Below are positions 9,964 to 17,384 of a DNA stretch of 64,000 nucleotides, piece after piece. This stretch comes from Mycobacterium attenuatum (lineage in GTDB: Bacteria; Actinomycetota; Actinomycetes; Mycobacteriales; Mycobacteriaceae). A program made the position numbers and the translations under genes. The stretch is from positions 1 through 64,000 of the forward strand of contig NZ_UPHT01000047.1 in NCBI RefSeq assembly GCF_900566085.1, in the 5' to 3' direction. Each line of letters opens with the position of its first letter. Within the stretch, counting starts at the first letter, position 1. Under the pieces are notes generated by a model. It was not told the origin of the DNA. It saw nothing but the letters and a program-made list of their open reading frames with translations, and ran no database searches.

Positions 9964-10674
9964 CTAAAGCGGGTCGGATACGCACGTGGTCCGAAGGCAT
10001 TTGCATGAGCCGCAAAATCTCGTGGTGAGATCGCACCTGGTTTGCGGTCTAATTCGCACGCCGTCACTGCTTATCGTGGCAGACCAGGCCGTGATGATCC
10101 CGGGCAACGACGAAGTCTCAACCGTGGTAACGCTCACGTCATCACTTGAGCGTTCGAAATAGACCAAACCCGCTTCTTTGACTTCGAGGCTGCGGGGCAA
10201 AACGGTGAGACCAATGACGTCATGCAGGCGGTACGACTCGAGCAACTGCCCAACCCTGCTGAGAAAGTCGGTATGCTGAGCGAGTTTGTGGGCCGATGAA
10301 ACAGCTACGGGGTCGGTGCAATACTCCAATGGATGGAATTGAGCCGTTTCGGGTTGCCACTTCCACCGAACCGCAACTGCCTCAGGGGTCACGGCCTCGG
10401 GCCGTGCTACCAGCGCGGGACGACCATCATCGAGCAACTCTGGCCGCTCAACGATCGCGGTGTCGTCGTTGACCGAGAAATGGCTGTGCAGCAGCAGCGG
10501 GCCAGCTATTTTATCGAGCCCAGCTTTATGGAGCTCAGCCTCGACCAATATCTCGGCGAAATCGTCCAGGAACTTGTCGAATTCTGTTCTGGACTGCCGA
10601 TCTTGGTCGGCTTCTTCGACATTGGGAAGCGCATTATATATTTCGGCATGTCCGAGGCTAAGCACGCTGGTCAT
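9964..10674 (-). CDS. Uncharacterised protein between the two propeller lipoproteins
   Basis: A 236-residue soluble protein I do not recognise. ATG 10674 (MTSVLSLGHAEIYNALPN) is chosen because GGAG lies about 10 bp upstream; the frame is open further. The N-terminal third is acidic and helical (DKFLDDFAEILVEAELHKAG), the middle contains HSHFSVNDDTAIVERPE, and the end is Cys-rich (FCGSCKCLRTTC). No signal peptide or membrane segment is visible. Codon use includes more A/T than in the flanking genes, and an IS110 remnant abuts its 3' end, suggesting acquisition. Confidence 0.6.
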   Translation of the reverse strand: MTSVLSLGHAEIYNALPNVEEADQDRQSRTEFDKFLDDFAEILVEAELHKAGLDKIAGPLLLHSHFSVNDDTAIVERPELLDDGRPALVARPEAVTPEAVAVRWKWQPETAQFHPLEYCTDPVAVSSAHKLAQHTDFLSRVGQLLESYRLHDVIGLTVLPRSLEVKEAGLVYFERSSDDVSVTTVETSSLPGIITAWSATISSDGVRIRPQTRCDLTTRFCGSCKCLRTTCVSDPL

Positions 10675-11160
10675 TTTTGGTGCGCTCCTTTTTGCTTTGT
10701 TGTGTTGTGTGATCAACAGCTTGATGCGCCGTGCGCTGCGCGCATCAAGTGAACCCTCGATCCACGGGCGAAGTGGCCGAATCGGCACCCACAGGGGCGA
10801 CTTCTCGCCGCTTACTCGTCATTGCCTCGTCCGTATTGGCGACCACCCCCCGATAGTCTTCTGAGGCGCAACTTCGACGGTCGCTTTTGAGGCTCCTCGC
10901 AGCGCAGTGCTTTGTCAATGGGCCATCCGTCGGTATGCAAAGCGTGACATCGTGTTACTCGCGTCCCGCTGGTTCCGGTCAAACCGTGGGTTTGCGATGG
11001 TATGCCCGGAGCGCCGTCCTCGCGCCGGCTATCTCCGTGCAAAAGCCCGGACGTGGTCTGCCCGTTGCAACGCCGCTGCTGATTCAGCGCGCTCACGACG
11101 CTGTGGTGGTTATGCTGCAAGCCAAACAAAACCGGGCACCAGCGGAGGTGGCTACGGCGT
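10675..11160. other. Intergenic gap, divergent upstream regions
   Basis: This 486-bp gap carries the ribosome-binding site of the unknown minus-strand gene at one end and a strong GGAGGTGG site for the propeller lipoprotein at the other. Short open frames inside have no recognisable family and irregular codon use. I see no hairpin or repeat worth naming. Confidence 0.5.
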
Positions 11161-12297
11161 ATGACGGTGTTTGTCAGCTGTGCGAGCCGGGGCGGGGGCG
11201 TGGTTGAGCCCGAGCGCGACCTGACGCCAACCAGAACGCGTCGACGCCTGGTGCCGAGACCGGCGGTCACCTGGGTGATCGCGGTCGTCGTGGTGGCCGC
11301 ATTGCTATCTGGATGCCGGGGTCCGACAACGAGTCCGCCTTCGGCTGCGCCGTCGAGTGAGGGGCGAGGTCCCACCGGGCAGGGTTCGTACCGCGTTGCG
11401 GCCACAGTGTCCGTCGGCAAGGGGCCATACGCGGTGGCGGTGGACCCGAGTAGTCACACCGTTTACGTCACGAACCGGGATGACCAGGCGATGTCGGTGA
11501 TCGACGGGTCAACGCGCACCGTCACGGCCACGGTGCCTGTCGGCGAGAATGAGGCGGGGGTGGCGGTGGACCCGGGCACCCACACTGTCTACGTCGTGCG
11601 CACCTTCGACAACCAGGTGTCGGTGATCGACGGGGCCACGCGCACCGTCGTGGCCACCGTGCCCGTCGGCAACCTTCCGGTCGACTTGGCGGTGAACCCG
11701 AACATCCACACCGTCTACGTCGCGAACAGCAACGACAACAACGTGTCGGTGATCGATGGTTCGACGCGCAGCGTCACGGCCACCGTGCCCGTCGGCGAGA
11801 ACGAGGCGGGAGTGGCGGTGGACCCGGACCTCAACACCGTCTACGTCACCACCGAGAAGATCTGCGGCAACTTGCCGTGCACCGGCGACAACCTGGTATC
11901 GGTGATCGACGGAGCGACGCGCACGGTCACCGCCACCGTGCCGGCGGGCATGGGCCCGCGCGAGGTGGCGGTGGACCCCGACACCCACACCGTCTACGTC
12001 GCCAACTTCTGGGAAGGCACGCTATCGGTGATCGACGGGAAGACACGGACCGTCACCGCCACCGTGCCCGTCGGCCACAGCCCGGTCGATGTGGCGGTGG
12101 ATCCGGGCAGCCACACCGTCTACAGCGCCAACAGCTACGACAACACGGTGTCGGTGATCGACGGGGCGACGCGCACGGTGACCGCCACCGTGCCCGTCGG
12201 CAAGAACCCGTACGGGGTGGCGGTGGACCCGACCACCCACACCGTCTACGTCGCCAACCGCGACGACGGAACCGTGGCGGTGGTCGAAGTTCGATAA
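11161..12297 (+). CDS. YVTN/YncE-like seven-bladed beta-propeller lipoprotein (copy 2)
   Basis: A 378-residue paralogue of the protein at 8399. It has an N-terminal hydrophobic segment ending in a lipobox (VVAALLSGCRG), a Ser/Pro linker, and seven blades with AVDPxxHTVYVxN and SVIDGxTRTVTATVPVG. GGAGGTGG 9 bp upstream supports the ATG at 11161, although the long n-region before the hydrophobic core would also allow an internal GTG. Both copies share the opening M-[ST]-V-[LF]-V-x-C-A-S, so they arose by duplication together with their 5' ends. Confidence 0.8.
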   Translation: MTVFVSCASRGGGVVEPERDLTPTRTRRRLVPRPAVTWVIAVVVVAALLSGCRGPTTSPPSAAPSSEGRGPTGQGSYRVAATVSVGKGPYAVAVDPSSHTVYVTNRDDQAMSVIDGSTRTVTATVPVGENEAGVAVDPGTHTVYVVRTFDNQVSVIDGATRTVVATVPVGNLPVDLAVNPNIHTVYVANSNDNNVSVIDGSTRSVTATVPVGENEAGVAVDPDLNTVYVTTEKICGNLPCTGDNLVSVIDGATRTVTATVPAGMGPREVAVDPDTHTVYVANFWEGTLSVIDGKTRTVTATVPVGHSPVDVAVDPGSHTVYSANSYDNTVSVIDGATRTVTATVPVGKNPYGVAVDPTTHTVYVANRDDGTVAVVEVR

Positions 12298-12372
12298 CAG
12301 TGTGCGGCGCGCGCAAGCTGTCGAGGCGCCAGGCAGTGTCGCCGGTTCGCAGTGATCATCCCGGCCCCTGCG

Positions 12373-13305
12373 TCACCTGCCGGCGTCATAATCGGCGTAA
12401 AACCCGCGGCCGCTCTTGACTCCGAGATGCCCACGCCCGAGGTATTCGCGCAGGAGCGTGCGGGGTCCTTCGGGTATGCCGTCGCGGATCTGCGCGTAGT
12501 GCTCCTCGACATCAAGCACTACGTCCAGACCGACCTGGTCCATCATGCGAAACGGTCCGGCCGGGGAGCGGAAGACGTCCTGAAAGATCCGGTCGACATC
12601 CTCGGGCGTCGCCGCCCCCTCCTGCACGACCATTAGCGCCTCGCGTTTGATGGCGGCCCAGATGCGGTTGAAGATGAAGCCGACGCTTTCTTGCCGTACC
12701 TCGAATGGCGTCAGCCGGTAGCGGGGCAGAAGCTTTGTCAGCGCATCGATGATGGCGCTGTCGGTCGCGCCGCAGGACATCAATTCGACGCTGTTGGCCA
12801 GCGGCGGCATCAGGAAATGCATGTTGAGCAGCCGCTCGGGGTGGTTGACCGCGCTGGCCATCTGGCTGCTCGGATAGGACGAGGAGTTCGTCGCCAGGAT
12901 CGCGTCCGGGTCGGCGAGCCCGTCGATGGTGGCCAGTAACGGCCGCTTGATCGCAAGGTCTTCGGCGACCGACTCGATGATGAGCCAGGACCCGGGAACG
13001 GCATCCTCGAGCGGTGTGACCACCTCGACGGCACCCGGTGCTATGTCGGACACGGCGAGCATGTCGCGAACCTGCGGCAACTGGTCGGCTACGAAGCGCT
13101 TGGCGGATTCGGCGCGGTCCCGCGTGCGGTTGGAGATGCGTACGCGGCTGCCGCCCAGGGCGAACATCAGGGCGATGCGCGCGCCCAGGGTGCCTGCTCC
13201 GACGATCACAACGGGCCGTTGTTCGAGGTCGGCGGGAATCGCGTAGGACTTCGAATGCTCGGGTGCCGAACCGGCAGTGCCATCGCCGACGCTGTTGATG
13301 TCCAT
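12373..13305 (-). CDS. 3-hydroxyacyl-CoA dehydrogenase (NAD-binding)
   Basis: A 310-residue L-3-hydroxyacyl-CoA dehydrogenase. It has an N-terminal Rossmann fold with VVIVGAGTLGARIALMFALGG around residues 31-51, an IIESVAEDLAIK segment, the catalytic region LATNSSSYPSS followed by HPERLLNMHFLMPP, and a C-terminal helical domain with GFIFNRIW. It converts 3-hydroxyacyl-CoA to 3-ketoacyl-CoA. ATG 13305 has GAGG just upstream. The gene is monocistronic, so its pathway (beta-oxidation or a side-chain route) is open. Confidence 0.88.
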   Translation of the reverse strand: MDINSVGDGTAGSAPEHSKSYAIPADLEQRPVVIVGAGTLGARIALMFALGGSRVRISNRTRDRAESAKRFVADQLPQVRDMLAVSDIAPGAVEVVTPLEDAVPGSWLIIESVAEDLAIKRPLLATIDGLADPDAILATNSSSYPSSQMASAVNHPERLLNMHFLMPPLANSVELMSCGATDSAIIDALTKLLPRYRLTPFEVRQESVGFIFNRIWAAIKREALMVVQEGAATPEDVDRIFQDVFRSPAGPFRMMDQVGLDVVLDVEEHYAQIRDGIPEGPRTLLREYLGRGHLGVKSGRGFYADYDAGR

Positions 13306-13445
13306 GCCTCGAATCCCGCCTTGTTCACCCCTGCAGAGCGCGGCCCAGTCGACCAAAGCCAGCCTGTCGATCTTGCCGGACGTGCGTCTGCTCGCGCAGC
13401 TGTTTTCGCTACGACTTAGCCGCGAGGACGCGGCGAGGGCGTTAC

Positions 13446-13694
13446 TTACAACTCGCAGTGGTCGTGCGGCGCGGGGTCGTAACACGTCGGCGTCCCATGA
13501 GGGCACCGAGGAAGGCAGTAGTCAGCCGTTTTGCGCCAGCCGCGGCGGATCAGCTTTCTCGCCAGGTACCTTGCCGCCTGCATTCCCTGCCCTCTGCTGT
13601 ATTGAGGTCCGCGATATTCGATGCCGTAGTAGGCGTCGTAGATATCGTCGGCGAGGGCGTCGATGAGTCTCCTAACCTCCGGTGGGGTGCTCAT
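13446..13694 (-). CDS. Small Cys/His-rich hypothetical protein
   Basis: An 82-residue protein: a helical N-terminus (PPEVRRLIDALADDIYDAYYG), a basic middle (ARYLARKLIRRGWRK) and a tail with cysteines and histidines (CLPRCPHGTPTCYDPAPHDHC) that could bind a metal. I chose ATG 13694; TTG 13712 is in frame. No family is recognised. It lies between a dehydrogenase and DoxX, without an evident operon. The codon pattern looks genuine, but a strong ribosome-binding site is not visible. Confidence 0.5.
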   Translation of the reverse strand: MSTPPEVRRLIDALADDIYDAYYGIEYRGPQYSRGQGMQAARYLARKLIRRGWRKTADYCLPRCPHGTPTCYDPAPHDHCEL

Positions 13695-13807
13695 GCGATA
13701 GTGAGTTCCCAATTACGCGGGAGCGAAAAACTACCAAGCCGCTCCCCGCGGGTGGCCTGATCGCTTGTTGCGGCCGTGTCGCCGGCCGCAGACCGTAACG
13801 TTGGGTT

Positions 13808-14239
13808 GTGGCGCATGATGTCGAACACCGCCTCTCCCGTTATTCGCCGGGCGTGCTGAGCCTGTTCCGATTCGTCTATGGCCTGCTTTTCGCCGGTTTC
13901 GGCTCGATGAGCCTGTTCAGCTGGCCGGTTCCGCCCAAATACGCCGTTGAGTTCGCAGCCTGGCCCATATGGTATGCCGGCGTGATCCAATTGGTCGCGG
14001 GCGTGTTGCTGGCAGCCGGGTTGTTCACCCGTGCCGTCGCGTTCATCGCCTCGGGCGAAATGGCGGTGGCCTATTTTTGGATGCACCAACCGCGCTCGCT
14101 CTGGCCGATCGGCGATCCGCCGGCGGGCAACGGCGGAGTGCTGGCGATACTCTTCTGCTTCGGCTTTTTCCTGCTGGTCTTCACCGGGCCGGGAGCCTAC
14201 TCGATCGACACATTGCGAGCCGGGCGGCCATCAACGTGA
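13808..14239 (+). CDS. DoxX-family membrane protein
   Basis: A 143-residue four-helix membrane protein of the DoxX family. Segments include SLFRFVYGLLFAGFGSMSLF, a WYAGVIQLVAGVLLAAGLFTR helix, SGEMAVAYFWMH and a C-terminal ILFCFGFFLLVFTG helix. Start GTG 13808. DoxX proteins have been linked to redox homeostasis in mycobacteria (the MRC complex), but other members are poorly understood. The stop codon lies inside a 25-bp hairpin shared with the convergent TetR gene. Confidence 0.82.
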   Translation: MAHDVEHRLSRYSPGVLSLFRFVYGLLFAGFGSMSLFSWPVPPKYAVEFAAWPIWYAGVIQLVAGVLLAAGLFTRAVAFIASGEMAVAYFWMHQPRSLWPIGDPPAGNGGVLAILFCFGFFLLVFTGPGAYSIDTLRAGRPST

Positions 14240-14284
14240 CGCCACGGTCACGTTCGGCTCCGAACGTGACCGTGGCGTCACGTT
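14233..14284. terminator. 25-bp perfect inverted repeat, bidirectional terminator
   Basis: Left arm 14233-14257 and right arm 14260-14284 are perfect reverse complements over 25 bp with only a 2-nt loop. The arms contain ACGTGACGCCACGG. It separates the convergent doxX and tetR genes and includes the doxX stop codon. No T-run follows, so it would act as the hairpin-only type common in mycobacteria. Confidence 0.75.
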
Positions 14285-14300
14285 CGACGAGGCATTGCGA

Positions 14301-14858
14301 TCAACTATCGGCCACCAGCCTAGCCAGGGCATCCGCGAGGGCCTCGGTGCTCATCGGTGTGCCGCTGATCAGCGAGTGCACCGTGGCGCCGTCGAGAAAA
14401 ACTGTGACCGCTTCGGCGGCGCGTCGGCCGATGCGCGGTTCGAGCAGCGCGACCAGGCCCTGCGGCCACAGCCGCGCCAGGGACTGCAACTCCGGCCGGT
14501 GACTTGCCGCGACGTACAACTCGCTGAGTGTGCGGTGCCGGTCCAGGTCGGTCAGATATTCGGCGGCGAGGCGAGCCAGGGTATCGGGGAGATCGGCGGC
14601 CTGATCGAGATCACGCCGCCACTGCTCCAGCCAATCGGCGGCGCTCCTCGCGACGTGCGCAAGCGCGGCTTCGCGGAGCTTTCCCAGGTCGCTGAAGTAG
14701 TAGGTCGTCGACCCGACCGGAACATCGGCCTCCGCGGCCACCCGGCGGTGCGTCAGCTCACCGAGGCCGTGACGGGCGATCACCCGCCCCGCCGCCTCGA
14801 TGATCGCCTGGCGGCGGCCGGCCGGGTCACGGGGGCGACGGTGGGGCTCCGCGGTCAA
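14301..14858 (-). CDS. TetR-family repressor of the mmr efflux gene (Rv3066-like)
   Basis: A 185-residue TetR regulator matching recalled Rv3066: GRRQAIIEAAGRVIARHGLG, HRRVAAEADVPVGSTTYYF and LWPQGLVALLEPRIGRRAAE. The start is the TTG at 14858, whose TTGA overlaps the mmr stop codon and gives (M)TAEPHRRPRDPAGRRQ, aligning with the Rv3066 start. Rv3066 represses mmr and releases DNA on binding cationic drugs such as ethidium; the same role is inferred here. The matching operator lies upstream of mmr, at 15191-15218. Confidence 0.9.
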   Translation of the reverse strand: MTAEPHRRPRDPAGRRQAIIEAAGRVIARHGLGELTHRRVAAEADVPVGSTTYYFSDLGKLREAALAHVARSAADWLEQWRRDLDQAADLPDTLARLAAEYLTDLDRHRTLSELYVAASHRPELQSLARLWPQGLVALLEPRIGRRAAEAVTVFLDGATVHSLISGTPMSTEALADALARLVADS

Positions 14859-15178
14859 TGCGCACCGGCAATGTTCAGCGTGACCACCCCGCCGATGATC
14901 AGCCCGACCCCAAGGACCTTGGGCAGCGACAGCGGCGAGCCGAGGAAGAGCACGGCGATCAGCACGATGGCGGCCGTGCCGATCGCCGACCACAATGCAT
15001 AGGCGACATCGGTCTGCATGCCCCGCGAGATCGATAACGCCAGCAGAGCGAACGCCACGGCGTAACCGGCCAGGCAGGCGACGGTCGGCCACAGCCGGGT
15101 GAACCCTTCGGTGTTCTTGAGCAGTGTGGTGGCGACCACCTCGGCGAAGATCGCGCACATCAGAAACAGATAAGCCAA
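14855..15178 (-). CDS. mmr: Small multidrug resistance efflux protein Mmr/EmrE
   Basis: A 107-residue four-helix SMR transporter exporting quaternary ammonium compounds and cationic dyes by proton antiport. The essential glutamate is Glu13 in LMCAIFAEVVATTLL; other signatures are GFTRLWPTVAC, ISRGMQTDVAYALWSAIG and the C-terminal GAH. The start is TTG 15178, preceded by GAGGAGGAG, which reproduces the 107-residue length of M. tuberculosis Mmr. It is co-transcribed with its TetR repressor through a TTGA overlap. Confidence 0.93.
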   Translation of the reverse strand: MAYLFLMCAIFAEVVATTLLKNTEGFTRLWPTVACLAGYAVAFALLALSISRGMQTDVAYALWSAIGTAAIVLIAVLFLGSPLSLPKVLGVGLIIGGVVTLNIAGAH

Positions 15179-15190
15179 GACTCCTCCTCG

Positions 15191-15218
15191 TGTACGAACG
15201 TACATGTACAAATGTACA
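15191..15218. promoter_or_regulatory. Twin palindromic operator for the Rv3066-type repressor
   Basis: Two 14-bp palindromes lie back to back: TGTACGAACGTACA at 15191-15204 and TGTACAAATGTACA at 15205-15218. The second, read on the minus strand, equals the TGTACATTTGTACA operator I recall for Rv3066. They sit 13-40 bp upstream of the mmr start and 50-77 bp upstream of the divergent MFS gene, so both promoters may be controlled. Confidence 0.8.
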
Positions 15219-15267
15219 TTACATATCTGATTTTGATGTATCGGGCCGGATACGCGACACTGGGGCC

Positions 15268-16536
15268 GTGCGTTCCTGGATCGTCTGGGCCGTCGGGCTG
15301 GCGGCATACATTGTCGCCGTCTTGGACCGCACGACGCTCGGTGTCTCCGGTATGCAAGCGGCGCAACGCTTTTCCGCCGGCCCAGGAGTGCTGTCGACTT
15401 TCGTCGTGCTGCAGGTCATCGTCTATTCGGGCTGCCAGATTCCCGCCGGGGTGTTGCTTGACCGCTTCGGTTCACGGGCGCTGATCGTCAGCGGCGCTTC
15501 GCTGATGGCCGCCGGCCAATTCGTCCTGGCGTTCACCGGGTCGTTGCCGATGGCAATTGCCGCGCGTGCGGTTGTCGGGCTGGGCGACTCCGTGATGTTC
15601 ATCTCGGTGCTGCGCCTGGTCTCGTACTGGTTCGCGCCCAGGCGGGTCCCGCTCGTGACCCAGCTGACCTACATGTGCGGTCAGCTGGGCCAGGTGCTGT
15701 CGGCGGTGCCGTTTTTGGCGATACTGCTCGGTGCCGGGTGGACCGCCGCATACACCTCTGCTGCGGCCGTGGGTGTGCTGTCGGCGGCGCTCGGCTTGGC
15801 GCTGGTGCGCAACGCGCCGAAGGGACACCCGATAGCCACCGAAGGCACGACGCTGCGTGGCACGGTGGTTGGCATCAAGGCGGTGTGGTCGCGTCCGGGC
15901 ACCCGGCTGGGGTTCTTCACTCACCTGAGCACCCCGTTCTCGCTCGCGGTGTTCGCATTGATGTGGGGTGTGCCGTATCTGACTAAGGCCCAAGGGCTTT
16001 CGATCCAGCTCGCCGGTGCGCTGCTGACCGTATCGGTGGTCGCGGCGATCGCCTCGGGCCTCATCCTGGGCATCCTGACCGGCCACCATCCGCACCGGCG
16101 GTCCACCATGGCGCTGGGCATCGTGGCCGCCAACATCGTGGCCTGGACCATCGTGCTGGCGTTACCGGGGCGTGCTCCACTGTGGTTGCTGGTCGTGTTG
16201 ATCATCGTCATCTCCGTCGGCGGTCCGGCGTCGATGATCGGCCTGGACTTCGCGCGGACGTTCAATACCAGTGCGACGCTGGGCACCGCAAAGGGCATTG
16301 TCAACATGGCCGGCTCCTTGGCTGGCCTGTTGGTCATGCAGGCGATGGGAATGATCCTCGAGATCACCGACGACTACTCGTTCGACTGGTTCCGGCTGGC
16401 GTGGACGGTGCAGTACCCAGTCTGGGCGCTGGGCATCGTCGGCATCGTGGTCACGCGTCGAAAAGCACTCCTGTTCAACGTAATTGAAGAGGATATCGGG
16501 TCCGGCGACCGACGCCCGACGGTGGTGCCCGGCTAA
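15268..16536 (+). CDS. Major facilitator superfamily transporter
   Basis: A 422-residue membrane protein with about 12 helices. The N-terminal half carries an MFS-like loop around GVLLDRFGSRALIVSGASL, and the second half contains AKGIVNMAGSLAGLLVM. The start is GTG 15268; longer in-frame starts would cross the operator and give a non-hydrophobic tail. Substrate is unknown. It is divergent from mmr and shares its operator region, so control by the same TetR protein is plausible. Convergent with the LppU-like gene, 16 bp apart. Confidence 0.85.
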   Translation: MRSWIVWAVGLAAYIVAVLDRTTLGVSGMQAAQRFSAGPGVLSTFVVLQVIVYSGCQIPAGVLLDRFGSRALIVSGASLMAAGQFVLAFTGSLPMAIAARAVVGLGDSVMFISVLRLVSYWFAPRRVPLVTQLTYMCGQLGQVLSAVPFLAILLGAGWTAAYTSAAAVGVLSAALGLALVRNAPKGHPIATEGTTLRGTVVGIKAVWSRPGTRLGFFTHLSTPFSLAVFALMWGVPYLTKAQGLSIQLAGALLTVSVVAAIASGLILGILTGHHPHRRSTMALGIVAANIVAWTIVLALPGRAPLWLLVVLIIVISVGGPASMIGLDFARTFNTSATLGTAKGIVNMAGSLAGLLVMQAMGMILEITDDYSFDWFRLAWTVQYPVWALGIVGIVVTRRKALLFNVIEEDIGSGDRRPTVVPG

Positions 16537-16552
16537 CGCTAACGGCGCGGGT

Positions 16553-17299
16553 TCAACTGGTCCCGGCGCGTTCGGTGCAGTAGGTCCGTTTCGGTTGCGG
16601 ATATGTCAGGGCGCGGGTGTGTTTGGGGCAAGCCGACGCGTCGGTGCTGCCGTCGATTCGTTTGACGACCCTGACGGTGCCCGTTCTGGAGCAGCTTGCC
16701 GCGCGGACCGTCTTGTCGTTGTGCTCGGAGGCGTAACACTGGCCCTGTAACAGGTTGGCCGCAAAGCACATCCGTACGCCGTTGTGCTCGGCCGACAGGT
16801 AGCTGCTGTCGTTGCGCTTGCCGTCCGGACAGTTTCCGTTCGAGTCCGCGTTGGCGGCGTATTGGAGCACCGCGTCAGAATTCGAGCAACTGCTCGGGTG
16901 CCAATCGGGCGGGTCGGTCAGGATCGAATTGGTCAGGCAGTCGCCGATTGCCAGGCGGCTGCTGTGCAGTACGGCATTGGCCAGTGTCCCCACCACCGCC
17001 AGCGCGCCGACGACCAGCAGCACGATACCGGTGACGATCAACCCGGTGCCGGCGGGCTTCGGCGGCACCGGCTGCGGCGGCATGGGATAACCGGCTGCGG
17101 GCGGGTAGCCGGGAGGCGGCGGATAGCCCGGCTGAGCGCCCGGATAGCCCGTCGCCGGCGGATAGCCCGGCGGGTACCCGATCGACGCCTGCCTGCGCGA
17201 CGTCGAACGCTTCCGTATTCCGACGATCAGCAGGATCAGACCTGCGACCGGCAACACGAGCGAACCGACAATCGTGCCCGCCAGCGCCGCAACGTTCAT
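16553..17299 (-). CDS. Membrane-anchored LppU-like protein with Pro/Gly/Tyr repeats
   Basis: A 248-residue protein with three parts: an N-terminal membrane helix (MNVAALAGTIVGSLVLPVAG), a cytoplasmic-looking linker of GYPP/GYPG repeats (about residues 38-75), and a second helix (GLIVTGIVLLVVGALAVVG) followed by an extracellular Cys-rich domain (IGDCLTN, SSCSNSDAV, GNCPDG, QGQCYAS, RTYC). The Cys pattern resembles LppU-type lipoproteins. GGGGAGGAG lies just before ATG 17299. The function is unknown. Confidence 0.72.
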   Translation of the reverse strand: MNVAALAGTIVGSLVLPVAGLILLIVGIRKRSTSRRQASIGYPPGYPPATGYPGAQPGYPPPPGYPPAAGYPMPPQPVPPKPAGTGLIVTGIVLLVVGALAVVGTLANAVLHSSRLAIGDCLTNSILTDPPDWHPSSCSNSDAVLQYAANADSNGNCPDGKRNDSSYLSAEHNGVRMCFAANLLQGQCYASEHNDKTVRAASCSRTGTVRVVKRIDGSTDASACPKHTRALTYPQPKRTYCTERAGTS

Positions 17300-17384
17300 G
17301 GTGCTCCTCCCCGCCGGAAACGACCGCTGGCCATGATCATCATCCTCGCCGGTGGTCGATACGGACGAGAATCGCGGCAGTCGC

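Noticed and set aside
10812..11420. Minus-strand frame over the second propeller gene start
   Set aside because: Overlaps a lipoprotein gene with good signal and ribosome-binding site; sequence looks random.
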